This document shows positions 8,993 to 17,101 of a stretch of 64,000 nt of DNA, piece by piece. The translations under genes were made by a program, and so were the position numbers. Positions within the stretch are counted from its first letter, which is position 1. Every line of letters starts with the position of its first letter. The notes under the pieces were generated by a model. It was not told the DNA's origin. It ran no database searches and saw nothing but the letters and a program-made list of their open reading frames with translations. The DNA comes from Candidatus Neomicrothrix sp. UBA6944 (GTDB lineage Bacteria; Actinomycetota; Acidimicrobiia; Acidimicrobiales; Poriferisodalaceae): the NCBI GenBank assembly GCA_002448715.1, contig DJZU01000095.1, forward strand, positions 1 through 64,000, given 5' to 3'.

Positions 8993-11900
8993 GATTGCTG
9001 TTCCAGTAATGCGTCGTCAAGTATTTCCTCGGGGTCGGCGGTAAGCAGAGAACCTTCGTCTATCCCAAGAGCGGTCCGAAGCTGTTCGGCGTCGAGATCA
9101 CCCAAGGAACTTGACTTGGGAAGGACCATGTCGGCTATTCGCCGTTTGCCCTGCACGACCTCCTCGACTCGCTCGTCCACTGTTCCTGGACACACAAGCC
9201 GGTGGCAAATGACAGTTTTTGTTTGTCCTATCCGCCAAACGCGGTCGCGGGCTTGATCCTCAACGGCAGGGTTCCACCAGCGGTCATAGAGGACAACATG
9301 GCTAGCCGCCGTGAGGTTGAGTCCGGTGCCGCCTGCTTTCAGAGAGAGAACCATCGCGCCCGCGCCTGTCTCGGATTGGAAGCCTTCGACCAGACGATCG
9401 CGCGTTCCACGGGCCAATCCCCCGTGGTAACACTCGATCTTTCTTCCAGTTCGCTCCGTCAGGTACTGAGCGAGTCGCTCGCCCCAGGTTGCGAAATGCG
9501 TGAATATGAGGATTCGTTCGTCCGCTGCGAATACGGCGTCAACGATCTCGTTCAATCGAGTTAGCTTTCCGCTTCTTCCCTCGAGCGCTAGGTTCGAGTC
9601 TTCTTTGTCGTAGTTCAGTGGATGGTTGCAGATCTGTTTCAGCGCGGTAATAGCCGCGAGGACCAGTCCCTTTTGCTGGCTGGTGTTCTGCTCGCTTTCA
9701 GCGGTATCTCGGACGAGTTTGTCCAGAACGGCTTGGTATAGCCCAATCTGCTCTGGAGTCATGGTGCAGTGTGCGAGTTCATCGATTCGATCGGGAAGCT
9801 CGGCCGCTATTGCCGGTTCAGCCTTAGTACGTCGGAATACGAGGACACCGTTGAGTGCGTGCAGCGCCGATTCCGCGGCGCCGACTGCGTCCCCGACTTG
9901 GCTTAGTTGATCGATGAAAGCAGTCCTACCTCCTACTAGACCCGGATTGCAGAAATCCATTATCGCCCAGAGGTCCCCCAGGCCGTTTTCGATAGGTGTG
10001 CCGGTCAGCGCCAGTCGAACTCTCGCGTTGAGCTTTCTAAGTTCTTTAGCAGTTGCGCTGCGGTGGTTTTTGATGACTTGCGCTTCGTCAAGGACTACCC
10101 GGTCCCAGGTTAAATCGGCGAGTTGCTCGATATCGCGGACTGCAGTCCCATAGGTGGTAATGACAAGGTCCGCTGAGCGGATCTTGGCTTTCAACGCAGC
10201 GCCCGAAGAGCGTGCGGGGCCGTGATGTACGAGAATCTTGATGTTGGGTGTGAATCTCCGAGCTTCTGCTGCCCAGTTTCCCACTACTGCGGGGGGCGCT
10301 ACGACAAGAGCAGGCGTCTCCCCCGGGTGGGCTCCGATTCGCGCCAAGATAGTAGGAGTTTTGCCTAGGCCCATGTCAAGGGCGAGGCACCCACCGAGCC
10401 CGGCTTCATCAAGGAATGTGAGCCAACCTAAGGCTTCTCCCTGGTAGCTCCGAAGTTCGCCCTTGAACCCGTGCGGTTGTAGATCGAGGTCCGACTCAAT
10501 GGTGCCCGCGGCGCGCAGCAAGTCGCTGGCCCAGCTGCTTCCGGCCAACGTGACGCCGCCAGTAACGCCACCACCTTCGAGGCCTAGGGCGTGTCGGAGC
10601 ATTTGCGCACCGGTGAGTTCTGTAGTTTCTGAACGTTCAGCTAACGCCGCGGCAGCTTCTGCCAAGTCGGCGTGGTCAAGGGCCACCCACCGACCCCGAG
10701 ACTGGACTAGCGGCTTCGCCTGCATTGCCAATTGTTGGATTTCTGACGCTGTGAGTTCGACCTCCCCAAATACGGCGCTCCAGCTAACAGCGGTTAGTTG
10801 TTGAGCTCCCACGATGCTGTCTGCGTCCTCCGCCGTGAGACGCAGCTGCGCGACCTGACGCCGGCGAGATAGCGCGGGTACTCGCACGTCGAACCCAGCC
10901 GACTCGAGGGCCGGTCCTGTATTGGACATTAAGTCCCAGGCCTCATCTTGATCCAGCAGCACTTCACCGCGCCGTCGGCCGCCCGGCCGCAAAAGTGCGG
11001 GCACCATTCGTTCAAGTCTCGTGTATTGGCCCTTTACCTCAGTTCTGCGGGTGTTCGATCCACTGACCATCGCCACCTCAACTGGGTCGAGGGAATTTTC
11101 TGGCCCAGGCGATAGCACTTTAAGCTGCCAGGCTCCAGACTCGTCAGGCTCATCAAGCTGGACAATGAGGGCGTATTTCGCCACTGCGGTCACTGGACGT
11201 GCCCATTGCTCTAGCTTTCTCGCGAGGTCAGATCCGTGGTCCGCGGCCGCGCTAAATGGTTTGCCTCCCAAGTTTGCTAAGAAGGTTTCGGCGATTTCAG
11301 CCTTGGTTTTTGGATCGGGCGGCGGAGCGGGAACATCGAGACGGCTGGCGGCACTCGTAACGATTGCGTTAATCATTCCGGTTAGTGCTGATTGGACGAC
11401 AGCACGGGCGTCGGGGCCTGGGTCTGCGGCTGTAACGGCCCCCGGCAGAGAGGTTGCGAATGCCTCAAGTCGATCTTTGTTAATTATCCCCGGCATCCAT
11501 TGGACGATGAACTCCCCCTTGTTGTTTCGGTTTCGTTTGCTGCGTCGTTTGCGTATTCGTTGCAACTTGGGGACGGTCCGGCCTTGCGCGACCAGACCAA
11601 CAGCCGTTGCGGCCACAAGGCTTAACCACCTGGCGCTTGCGGCAATTTGTTGGATGTTTGCCTCATTGCCCGAATCTCCCTGAGCGGAATCAGATTCCGG
11701 GGGTCCGTTGGTTGCCTGATCATCGATGTCCTGTTGGAGATGATCCTTATCTGCGGCGTCCTCCCAGGGTTGAGTCGACAACGCTGCAAGCCAACCTAAA
11801 ACGTCTCCCACTTGTGCGCATAAAGCGGGCGCAGTTAAACCCGTTGGTAACTCGATACGGCGGTAGTCCTCCCAAGCGGTCTCGGGCGCTCCCGCAGCGA

Positions 11901-12393
11901 CGAGCCGTTCGAGCACCTGTTCGGGCGCTTCTCCTTCGGTGAATGCGCCCGCTGACCATGCAATTACCCGACCAGCTGTCCAGGACAGCTGAAGAGCAAC
12001 AGGTTCTGGCACCGCATCTATAGGGATTACCGGTGCGGCCTCTGACTCATCATCGAGGCTGTATGGCTCCCCGGTAGCGCGCTCATAGGCGTCGGTTAGC
12101 AACGCTAACTCGCCATCAAAGTCGAGGATTACCTGCTTTCGTTGGGGTCCCTTCAGGCGTCGGATCGATTGCATGCGATCTTCTAAGTCTTCAATCATGT
12201 CTGTGATGACGTTGCGCCAGCGGATTGGGTCTGAGGCTAATTGTTCGAGCTCTTTTTGATCGGCCAAGCCGTCCGCTTCAATTCGAGCGAGAGCGGCTAT
12301 CTGACTCCACGAAAGGGACGCCAAGAGCGACGGCGTCTGGCCCTCGTCGAGATTAGAATTCTTAAGCTCTATTGTCGGATTGATTGCGTCCAC
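8989..12393 (-). CDS. SNF2-family helicase (HelZ-like)
   Basis: A 1134-aa SF2 ATPase. The N-terminal half is a family-specific region resembling the bacterial SNF2 helicase-associated domain. The C-terminal half is the SNF2 motor: Walker A DMGLGKT, DEAQ box (VVLDEAQVIKNH), motif III LTGTPIENGLGDLW, then the helicase C domain with IFTHFATWGERL, GGTGLNLTAASHVV and the QARDRVWRIGQ arginine-finger motif. Proteins of this layout, such as mycobacterial HelZ, are around 1000 aa. They probably remodel protein-DNA complexes, but the cellular role is poorly known. It forms an operon with the small gene at 8681-8992. Confidence 0.9.
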   Translation of the reverse strand: MDAINPTIELKNSNLDEGQTPSLLASLSWSQIAALARIEADGLADQKELEQLASDPIRWRNVITDMIEDLEDRMQSIRRLKGPQRKQVILDFDGELALLTDAYERATGEPYSLDDESEAAPVIPIDAVPEPVALQLSWTAGRVIAWSAGAFTEGEAPEQVLERLVAAGAPETAWEDYRRIELPTGLTAPALCAQVGDVLGWLAALSTQPWEDAADKDHLQQDIDDQATNGPPESDSAQGDSGNEANIQQIAASARWLSLVAATAVGLVAQGRTVPKLQRIRKRRSKRNRNNKGEFIVQWMPGIINKDRLEAFATSLPGAVTAADPGPDARAVVQSALTGMINAIVTSAASRLDVPAPPPDPKTKAEIAETFLANLGGKPFSAAADHGSDLARKLEQWARPVTAVAKYALIVQLDEPDESGAWQLKVLSPGPENSLDPVEVAMVSGSNTRRTEVKGQYTRLERMVPALLRPGGRRRGEVLLDQDEAWDLMSNTGPALESAGFDVRVPALSRRRQVAQLRLTAEDADSIVGAQQLTAVSWSAVFGEVELTASEIQQLAMQAKPLVQSRGRWVALDHADLAEAAAALAERSETTELTGAQMLRHALGLEGGGVTGGVTLAGSSWASDLLRAAGTIESDLDLQPHGFKGELRSYQGEALGWLTFLDEAGLGGCLALDMGLGKTPTILARIGAHPGETPALVVAPPAVVGNWAAEARRFTPNIKILVHHGPARSSGAALKAKIRSADLVITTYGTAVRDIEQLADLTWDRVVLDEAQVIKNHRSATAKELRKLNARVRLALTGTPIENGLGDLWAIMDFCNPGLVGGRTAFIDQLSQVGDAVGAAESALHALNGVLVFRRTKAEPAIAAELPDRIDELAHCTMTPEQIGLYQAVLDKLVRDTAESEQNTSQQKGLVLAAITALKQICNHPLNYDKEDSNLALEGRSGKLTRLNEIVDAVFAADERILIFTHFATWGERLAQYLTERTGRKIECYHGGLARGTRDRLVEGFQSETGAGAMVLSLKAGGTGLNLTAASHVVLYDRWWNPAVEDQARDRVWRIGQTKTVICHRLVCPGTVDERVEEVVQGKRRIADMVLPKSSSLGDLDAEQLRTALGIDEGSLLTADPEEILDDALLEQQS

Positions 12394-12436
12394 TTCGCTT
12401 CTTCTTAGTGTCGCGGCATTTCAGATGGCGCAGTTT

Positions 12437-12454
12437 CACAGTGGTCTAACTGTG
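12437..12454. promoter_or_regulatory. Inverted repeat CACAGT-N6-ACTGTG
   Basis: A perfect 6-bp inverted repeat with a 6-base spacer, 43 bases upstream of the helicase start. It has the form of a dimeric regulator's operator, but no cognate regulator is nearby. Confidence 0.3.
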
Positions 12455-12508
12455 TGGCACGTGTGAGGTGCGCCGGCCCATCGAGGTAAGCGTTCGCCAA
12501 AGCGGTAT

Positions 12509-12520
12509 CCGAAGCTTCGG
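12509..12520. repeat. Perfect 12-bp palindrome CCGAAGCTTCGG
   Basis: A perfect palindrome in the 274-base gap between the divergent helicase and prolyl-tRNA synthetase genes. It is not followed by a T run, so it is not a terminator; it may be an operator. No T-box signature is present in this gap. Confidence 0.3.
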
Positions 12521-12667
12521 CCAACCTAATGTCAATGCGCCGTCAGTCACCACCTGAGTCGCAGGCGGGACTAACCGGATTTAATGATACCGGGCTTTGG
12601 TTTGAAACGCCACTAAAGGCTTCCGATTGCCGTCTTAGAACACCCTGGAGTGCCGTAAGGTAGGGAT

Positions 12668-14377
12668 ATGCGCTGGTCCTCTGCCTTTATTCCCACCCTG
12701 CGCGATGCGCCAGCCGACGCGGAAGCGGTAAGTCACAAGCTGTTGGTTAGAGCGGGCTTTATTAGACAACTTCATGCAGGGCATTACAGCTTGCTGCCGC
12801 TGGGTTTACGCGTTCACGAAAGAGTCGCTCAGATAGTGCGAGAGGAGATGAACGCGATTGGTGGCCAAGAATTTCTCTTGCCCGCAATGCACCCTGCTTC
12901 TCTTTGGCAACAGAGTGGGCGTTGGGAAGTCATGGGTGATGACATGTTTCGGCTACAAGACAGGAGCGGCGCTGATCTTGCTCTGGGTATGACTCATGAG
13001 GAAGTTTTCTCTCATCTAGCTACTTCGTTGCATTCATATAAGGAGTTGCCCCAACTTTGGTACCAGATCCAGATGAAGTTCCGAGATGAGCAGCGACCCA
13101 AGAGTGGGCTTTTACGAGTTCGCGAATTTGCCATGAAGGACTCTTACAGTTTTGATTTAGAAGACGTTGGCTTGGATGTAGCTTTCGATGCACATCATGG
13201 CGCCTACCTTCGTATCTTTGAACGCCTAGGACTGGAAGTTATGCCGGTCCAGGCGTCTTCCGGGGCAATGGGTGGGTCTGCCAGTGTTGAATTCATGGTC
13301 GCATCGCCCGCTGGTGAAGATGATGTCTTAGTTTGTGAGTCATGTAGCTATCGGGCGAACGTTGAGCGAGGGACCTCTCGCTTGGAGCCCATCGTTGACT
13401 CCGACGTGCAGACAGCTTTGGAGCGGTTCCCCACCCCGGGGGTGCGTTCGATCGCCGATCTGGCGAAGTTGGATAACGAAGCAATCGCGTCGCAACAGAT
13501 AAAGACCATGGTCATGGTCCTCGATGACAAAATTACGCTGGCGCTTTTGCGTGGCGACCATCAACTTAATCTTCAGAAGCTTCAAGACGCGACAGGCGCA
13601 ATTGACGTTCGTCCGGCCACGGCCGAAGAGACGTTTGGGGCCTTAGGTGCCTCACCTGGAAGCCTTGGCGCGGTCGGAGTTGACGGCATCTATATTGTTG
13701 CCGATCTTTCGTTGCGTGGTCGGAAGAACATGTTTACAGGCGCCAACGAAGACGATTGGCACTACCGCGGTGTCTCTGTCGAGAGCGATATCTCGGTAGA
13801 TGGTTGGGTTGACCTTCGAGAGGTTGAAGCGGGCGAACCGTGTGTTGAATGCGGCGCTCCGCTAGCCGTTGTTCGTTGTATCGAAGCTGGCCATATTTTC
13901 AAACTAGGCCGTAAATACGCGGAGGCTATGGGTATATCTGTGCTTGATGCCGAGGGTAAGGCGAAGGTGCCGACTATGGGTAGCTATGGCATAGGGATTG
14001 GTCGCGCCGTAGCCGCAATCGCTGAAAACCACCACGATGACTCCGGCTTGATCTGGCCGATGTCGGTAGCGCCGTTTCATTTGCTGGTGACTGTGCTTGA
14101 TGTCGATGACGATGAAGCTATGGGGCTGGCAAGTGGAATCCAGACGGTTTTCGAGGCGGCGGGCTTCGACGTCCTCATAGACGATCGCGAAGCTCGACCT
14201 GGAGTTAAATTTGCCGATGCTGAACTTATCGGAGTTCCGTATCGCCTTACGATAGGCAGTAGAAACCTCGCGAAGGGTCAGGTTGAATTCACGCCGCGAC
14301 TTACTGGCGAAACAGAACTAGTGCCGTCGGCGAGCTGTGCCGAGCGGAGTTTGGAGCTCGTGCTTGCAGGCAAATGA
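12668..14377 (+). CDS. proS: Prolyl-tRNA synthetase
   Basis: A 569-aa class II aminoacyl-tRNA synthetase charging tRNA-Pro. Motif 1 and 2 regions are clear (GHYSLLPLGLRVHERV, GMTHEEVFSHL, KFRDEQRPKSGLLRVREFAMKDSYSF). The middle (about 230-400) is the YbaK-type editing domain that hydrolyses Ala-tRNA-Pro, and motif 3 GSYGIGIGRAVAAIAE precedes the C-terminal anticodon-binding domain. The length and the editing insert identify the bacterial type. The ATG is preceded by TAAGGTAGGG. It lies directly upstream of the corrinoid operon but is separated from it by a structured gap. Confidence 0.95.
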   Translation: MRWSSAFIPTLRDAPADAEAVSHKLLVRAGFIRQLHAGHYSLLPLGLRVHERVAQIVREEMNAIGGQEFLLPAMHPASLWQQSGRWEVMGDDMFRLQDRSGADLALGMTHEEVFSHLATSLHSYKELPQLWYQIQMKFRDEQRPKSGLLRVREFAMKDSYSFDLEDVGLDVAFDAHHGAYLRIFERLGLEVMPVQASSGAMGGSASVEFMVASPAGEDDVLVCESCSYRANVERGTSRLEPIVDSDVQTALERFPTPGVRSIADLAKLDNEAIASQQIKTMVMVLDDKITLALLRGDHQLNLQKLQDATGAIDVRPATAEETFGALGASPGSLGAVGVDGIYIVADLSLRGRKNMFTGANEDDWHYRGVSVESDISVDGWVDLREVEAGEPCVECGAPLAVVRCIEAGHIFKLGRKYAEAMGISVLDAEGKAKVPTMGSYGIGIGRAVAAIAENHHDDSGLIWPMSVAPFHLLVTVLDVDDDEAMGLASGIQTVFEAAGFDVLIDDREARPGVKFADAELIGVPYRLTIGSRNLAKGQVEFTPRLTGETELVPSASCAERSLELVLAGK

Positions 14378-14378
14378 T

Positions 14379-14442
14379 CCGAGATACGGTACTGTTCCAC
14401 ATAGTGGTTCGTTGGGTTACTGAGGCCCTGCACCGTATCTGG
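14379..14442 (+). ncRNA. Candidate structured leader before the corrinoid operon
   Basis: A perfect 9-bp inverted repeat, AGATACGGT (14382-14390) and ACCGTATCT (14432-14440), encloses 41 bases. It can be extended by two C-G pairs (14379-14380 with 14441-14442) around a bulged G. Inside are a CCAC-ATA-GTGG hairpin (14397-14407) and a GGG...CCC pairing, giving a three-way-junction shape. The element ends five bases before the AGGAGG ribosome-binding site, so folding could control translation of the operon. No U run follows, so it is a poor intrinsic terminator. I cannot match it to a known riboswitch. Confidence 0.4.
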
Positions 14443-14446
14443 GGCT

Positions 14447-14452
14447 AGGAGG
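14447..14452 (+). promoter_or_regulatory. Shine-Dalgarno AGGAGG that decides the corrinoid protein start
   Basis: A consensus AGGAGG lies one base before a GTG at 14454 and seven bases before a second in-frame GTG at 14460. Only the second has normal spacing, so translation most likely starts at 14460. Confidence 0.7.
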
Positions 14453-14459
14453 TGTGCCA

Positions 14460-15164
14460 GTGAGTGAAGAGCCAGAAGGCGATGAAGATCTTGATCTGTC
14501 GACCCTGGACGACGAAGATCTCACTGCTCAGATGCACGATGACCTGTATGACGGCCTTGCCGATGAGATCGTCGAAGGCACAGAAATATTGCTATCCCGG
14601 GAGTGGTCTGCCGACAAGGTGCTAAACGATGCCCTTGTCGAAGGTATGCGCATCGTTGGGATCGATTTCCGAGATGGAATACTTTTCGTACCCGAGGTGT
14701 TGCTAGCCGCCAACGCTATGAAGGCTGGAATGGCAATCTTGCGGCCGCTCCTCGCTGAAACGGGCGCGGAACCCGTTGGGAAAGTGGTGATCGGCACAGT
14801 AAAGGGTGATATCCACGACATTGGTAAAAATCTCGTTGCCATGATGCTCGAAGGCGCAGGTTTCGAGGTCATCGATCTGGGTATCAACACAGACGTCGAC
14901 GAATATCTGGCCGCTCTAGAGGAACACAAGCCAGACATATTGGGGATGTCTGCCCTTCTGACCACGACGATGCCCTACATGAAAGTTGTGATCGACACGA
15001 TGACCGAACAAGGAACCCGAGACGATTACATAATCTTGGTTGGTGGCGCGCCACTGAACCAAGAATTCGGCGATGCCATCGGCGCAGACGCTTATTGTCG
15101 CGACGCGGCTGTGGCTTCGGAGACCGCAACCTCCCTCGTCCAAAAGAAGCGTGAGAGGAAATGA
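14460..15164 (+). CDS. Corrinoid (methyl-B12) carrier protein, MttC/MtgC-like
   Basis: A 234-aa corrinoid protein that would carry the methyl group between the MttB-type methyltransferase and the methyl-THF methyltransferase. An acidic tail precedes a helical cap domain (about 25-105). The Rossmann-like B12-binding domain follows, with the lower-ligand histidine in GDIHDIGKN (H about 119), MSALLTTTM in the SxL region, and VGGAPLNQEF near the end. Length and layout match MttC, MtbC and MtgC. It is the first gene of a six-gene operon and overlaps the next gene by ATGA. The start is GTG at 14460, chosen on Shine-Dalgarno spacing. Confidence 0.92.
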   Translation: MSEEPEGDEDLDLSTLDDEDLTAQMHDDLYDGLADEIVEGTEILLSREWSADKVLNDALVEGMRIVGIDFRDGILFVPEVLLAANAMKAGMAILRPLLAETGAEPVGKVVIGTVKGDIHDIGKNLVAMMLEGAGFEVIDLGINTDVDEYLAALEEHKPDILGMSALLTTTMPYMKVVIDTMTEQGTRDDYIILVGGAPLNQEFGDAIGADAYCRDAAVASETATSLVQKKRERK

Positions 15165-15790
15165 CTGAGTTCCGGGTGTTAGTCCTCGGTTGTGGAGCCT
15201 TAGCCCGCGAGGTGAGCGGGCTTTTGCAAGCACATCAGGGTCTAGAGGTAGACGTCGAATACCTTCCAGCCTCGCTTCATAGCCGACCCGAAAGAATTAG
15301 CGGCGAGTTACGCAAGCGTCTGGCGCGACACGTCCACAATTACGACCGCATACTGCTTGGTTACGCCGACTGTGGGACAGGCGGCGAAATTGACAAGGTA
15401 TGCGAGGACTTCGAGATCGAGCGTCTTCCAGGATCACACTGCTATGAGTTCTATCTAGCGCCAGGGGAATTCGAACAACTTCATGCTGAAAATCCTGCAA
15501 CCTTTTACCTGACCGACTACTTAGCTAAACATTTCGACCGCCTGGTAATCCGACTCTTGGGCATCGATCGGCATCCAGAGCTGCTTGATCTGTATTTCGG
15601 TAACTATGAGAGAGTGCTGTATCTAGCGCAAGTGGTAGACCCTGACCTGACTGCAGCTGCAAGTGATGCCGCCGATCGGCTGGGATTGCCATTGGAGGTT
15701 CAAGCTGTGGGGTATGGCCAATTGGAGCGCGCTTTGGAAACTGTTGGCATGACGCCAATTTCGGCTCCGGCGCTGACGGTCGGTAGGTGA
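15161..15790 (+). CDS. DUF1638 domain protein
   Basis: A 209-aa protein of the DUF1638 family, with VLVLGCGALAREV at the N-terminus and the characteristic GYADCGTGGEID and RLPGSHCYEFY segments, whose conserved cysteine, histidine and aspartate could form a metal or cofactor site. The function is unknown, but the family recurs beside corrinoid methyltransferase genes in archaea and bacteria. Here it overlaps the corrinoid protein by ATGA, which points to a role in methyl transfer or corrinoid handling; that role is inferred from context only. Confidence 0.8.
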   Translation: MTEFRVLVLGCGALAREVSGLLQAHQGLEVDVEYLPASLHSRPERISGELRKRLARHVHNYDRILLGYADCGTGGEIDKVCEDFEIERLPGSHCYEFYLAPGEFEQLHAENPATFYLTDYLAKHFDRLVIRLLGIDRHPELLDLYFGNYERVLYLAQVVDPDLTAAASDAADRLGLPLEVQAVGYGQLERALETVGMTPISAPALTVGR

Positions 15791-15800
15791 ACGCAAACAG

Positions 15801-16187
15801 ATGGGTGTTCGACGTAGGCGCAAGAGTGAGCTGATGGTCATCTCGTGGAGAGACATTCCCGCGCAAGTGACCGCCGAGAACGGGGATCAGCGCGAGAAGC
15901 TGCTTTTGTCAGATCGGTTCCAGCATGCAATCGACCGAGCGGCAACGGTTGCTGGACTAACAGAGACATCTGCTTATGTGCAGGAGTGGAAACGCTCCCC
16001 TGAGCCATTATCTGGAGACCTCCGAACAGAGCTGGAATCGCTTGCTCACTCTTTAGAGGAGCAATACGACCGCAGCGTGCTTGAAGCTTTGGTAAGCAAC
16101 GGCGGTCTAGCCCGCGGTGCTGCCTGCCCTGAGAAGACGCACGACAAGCAGAATCTTCACGGGTCGGAAGAAAGGGACAAAACGTGA
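15801..16187 (+). CDS. 'Virulence factor' (PF13769-type) protein
   Basis: A 128-aa protein whose segment ISWRDIPAQVTAENG...LSDRFQHAIDRAATVAGL...YVQEWKR matches the short conserved domain annotated as 'virulence factor' (PF13769). The name is historical and does not imply pathogenicity; these proteins recur in corrinoid methyltransferase clusters of aerobic bacteria. The C-terminal 25 residues are polar and probably disordered. It overlaps the next gene by GTGA (16184-16187). The start is uncertain: ATG at 15801 or the internal ATG at 15834. The biochemical function is unknown. Confidence 0.75.
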   Translation: MGVRRRRKSELMVISWRDIPAQVTAENGDQREKLLLSDRFQHAIDRAATVAGLTETSAYVQEWKRSPEPLSGDLRTELESLAHSLEEQYDRSVLEALVSNGGLARGAACPEKTHDKQNLHGSEERDKT

Positions 16188-17086
16188 CCGATACCGTTAT
16201 ATCGTCTGCCTCTCGTGAGGTAGTAATTGGCTTCGATCGACCCTTTGTGATGATCGGTGAACGTATCAACCCGACGGGACGGAAACTCCTTGCTGAGGAG
16301 ATGAAGAACGATGATTTTTCACGCGTAGAGGCGGACGCTATCGCGCAAGTCACTGCCGGGGCACAGATGCTTGACGTCAATGCTGGGATCCCGTTAGCCG
16401 ACGAACCTGCGCTATTAGCTAAGGCAGTGCGCCTAGTCCAGTCAGTGACAGACGTACCGTTATCCATAGATTCTTCAATTATTGATGCCCTTGAGGCTGG
16501 AATCGAAGCCTATGAGGGAAAGCCACTTATTAATTCGGTGACTGGTGAGCAGGAGGTGCTCGACAGGGTGCTTCCTTTGGTGGCGAAAAGTGGCGCTGCA
16601 GTAGTAGCGATTTCAAATGATGAAACGGGAATAAGCGAAGACCCTGACGTCCGTTTCGAGGTTGCAAAAAAGATTGTCTCCGCGGCAAACGACTTTGGTA
16701 TAGCGACTGCTGATGTGGTGGTCGATCCCTTAGTCATGCCAATCGGAGCCATGGGAACCGCCGGTCGTCAGGTGTTCCAACTGGTACGCCGGCTTCGTGA
16801 CGAATTAGGTGTCAACACAACCTGTGGGGCCTCTAACGTAAGTTTCGGCTTACCTAATCGCCATATCGTTACCGGTACGTTCCTCTCCATGGCCATCGGC
16901 GCTGGAATGACCTCGGCGATAATGAATCCCCTCCATTCAGAAGTGAAAGCCGCCGTTATGGGCTCAGATGTGTTGATGGGAAACGATGAAAACTGCGCTG
17001 CATGGATTTCAGAACATCGGGATCCCGCCGCGGAAGGTTCCAGCCGAGGCGGTCGAAGGAACCGGCGACGCAATAGTGCGTCGTAG
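16184..17086 (+). CDS. Methyl-THF:corrinoid methyltransferase (MtgA/MeTr-like)
   Basis: A 300-aa pterin-binding TIM-barrel protein of the MetH/AcsE family. The N-terminus has MIGERINPTGRK, then AQMLDVNAGIP, PLSIDSS and LINSVTGE, all typical of the pterin-binding barrel; later TTCGASNVSFGLPNR and IMNPLH. It should move the methyl group from the methylated corrinoid protein to tetrahydrofolate, giving methyl-THF, in the direction used for demethylation. The C-terminal 25 residues are Arg/Ser rich and lie outside the barrel. A GTG start overlaps the preceding stop, so it is coupled. Confidence 0.9.
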   Translation: MTDTVISSASREVVIGFDRPFVMIGERINPTGRKLLAEEMKNDDFSRVEADAIAQVTAGAQMLDVNAGIPLADEPALLAKAVRLVQSVTDVPLSIDSSIIDALEAGIEAYEGKPLINSVTGEQEVLDRVLPLVAKSGAAVVAISNDETGISEDPDVRFEVAKKIVSAANDFGIATADVVVDPLVMPIGAMGTAGRQVFQLVRRLRDELGVNTTCGASNVSFGLPNRHIVTGTFLSMAIGAGMTSAIMNPLHSEVKAAVMGSDVLMGNDENCAAWISEHRDPAAEGSSRGGRRNRRRNSAS

Positions 17087-17101
17087 CCAATTGGGCCGAC
17101 A

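Noticed and set aside
12394..12667. T-box leader before prolyl-tRNA synthetase
   Set aside because: No T-box core sequence or terminator/antiterminator pair is visible; only short palindromes are present.
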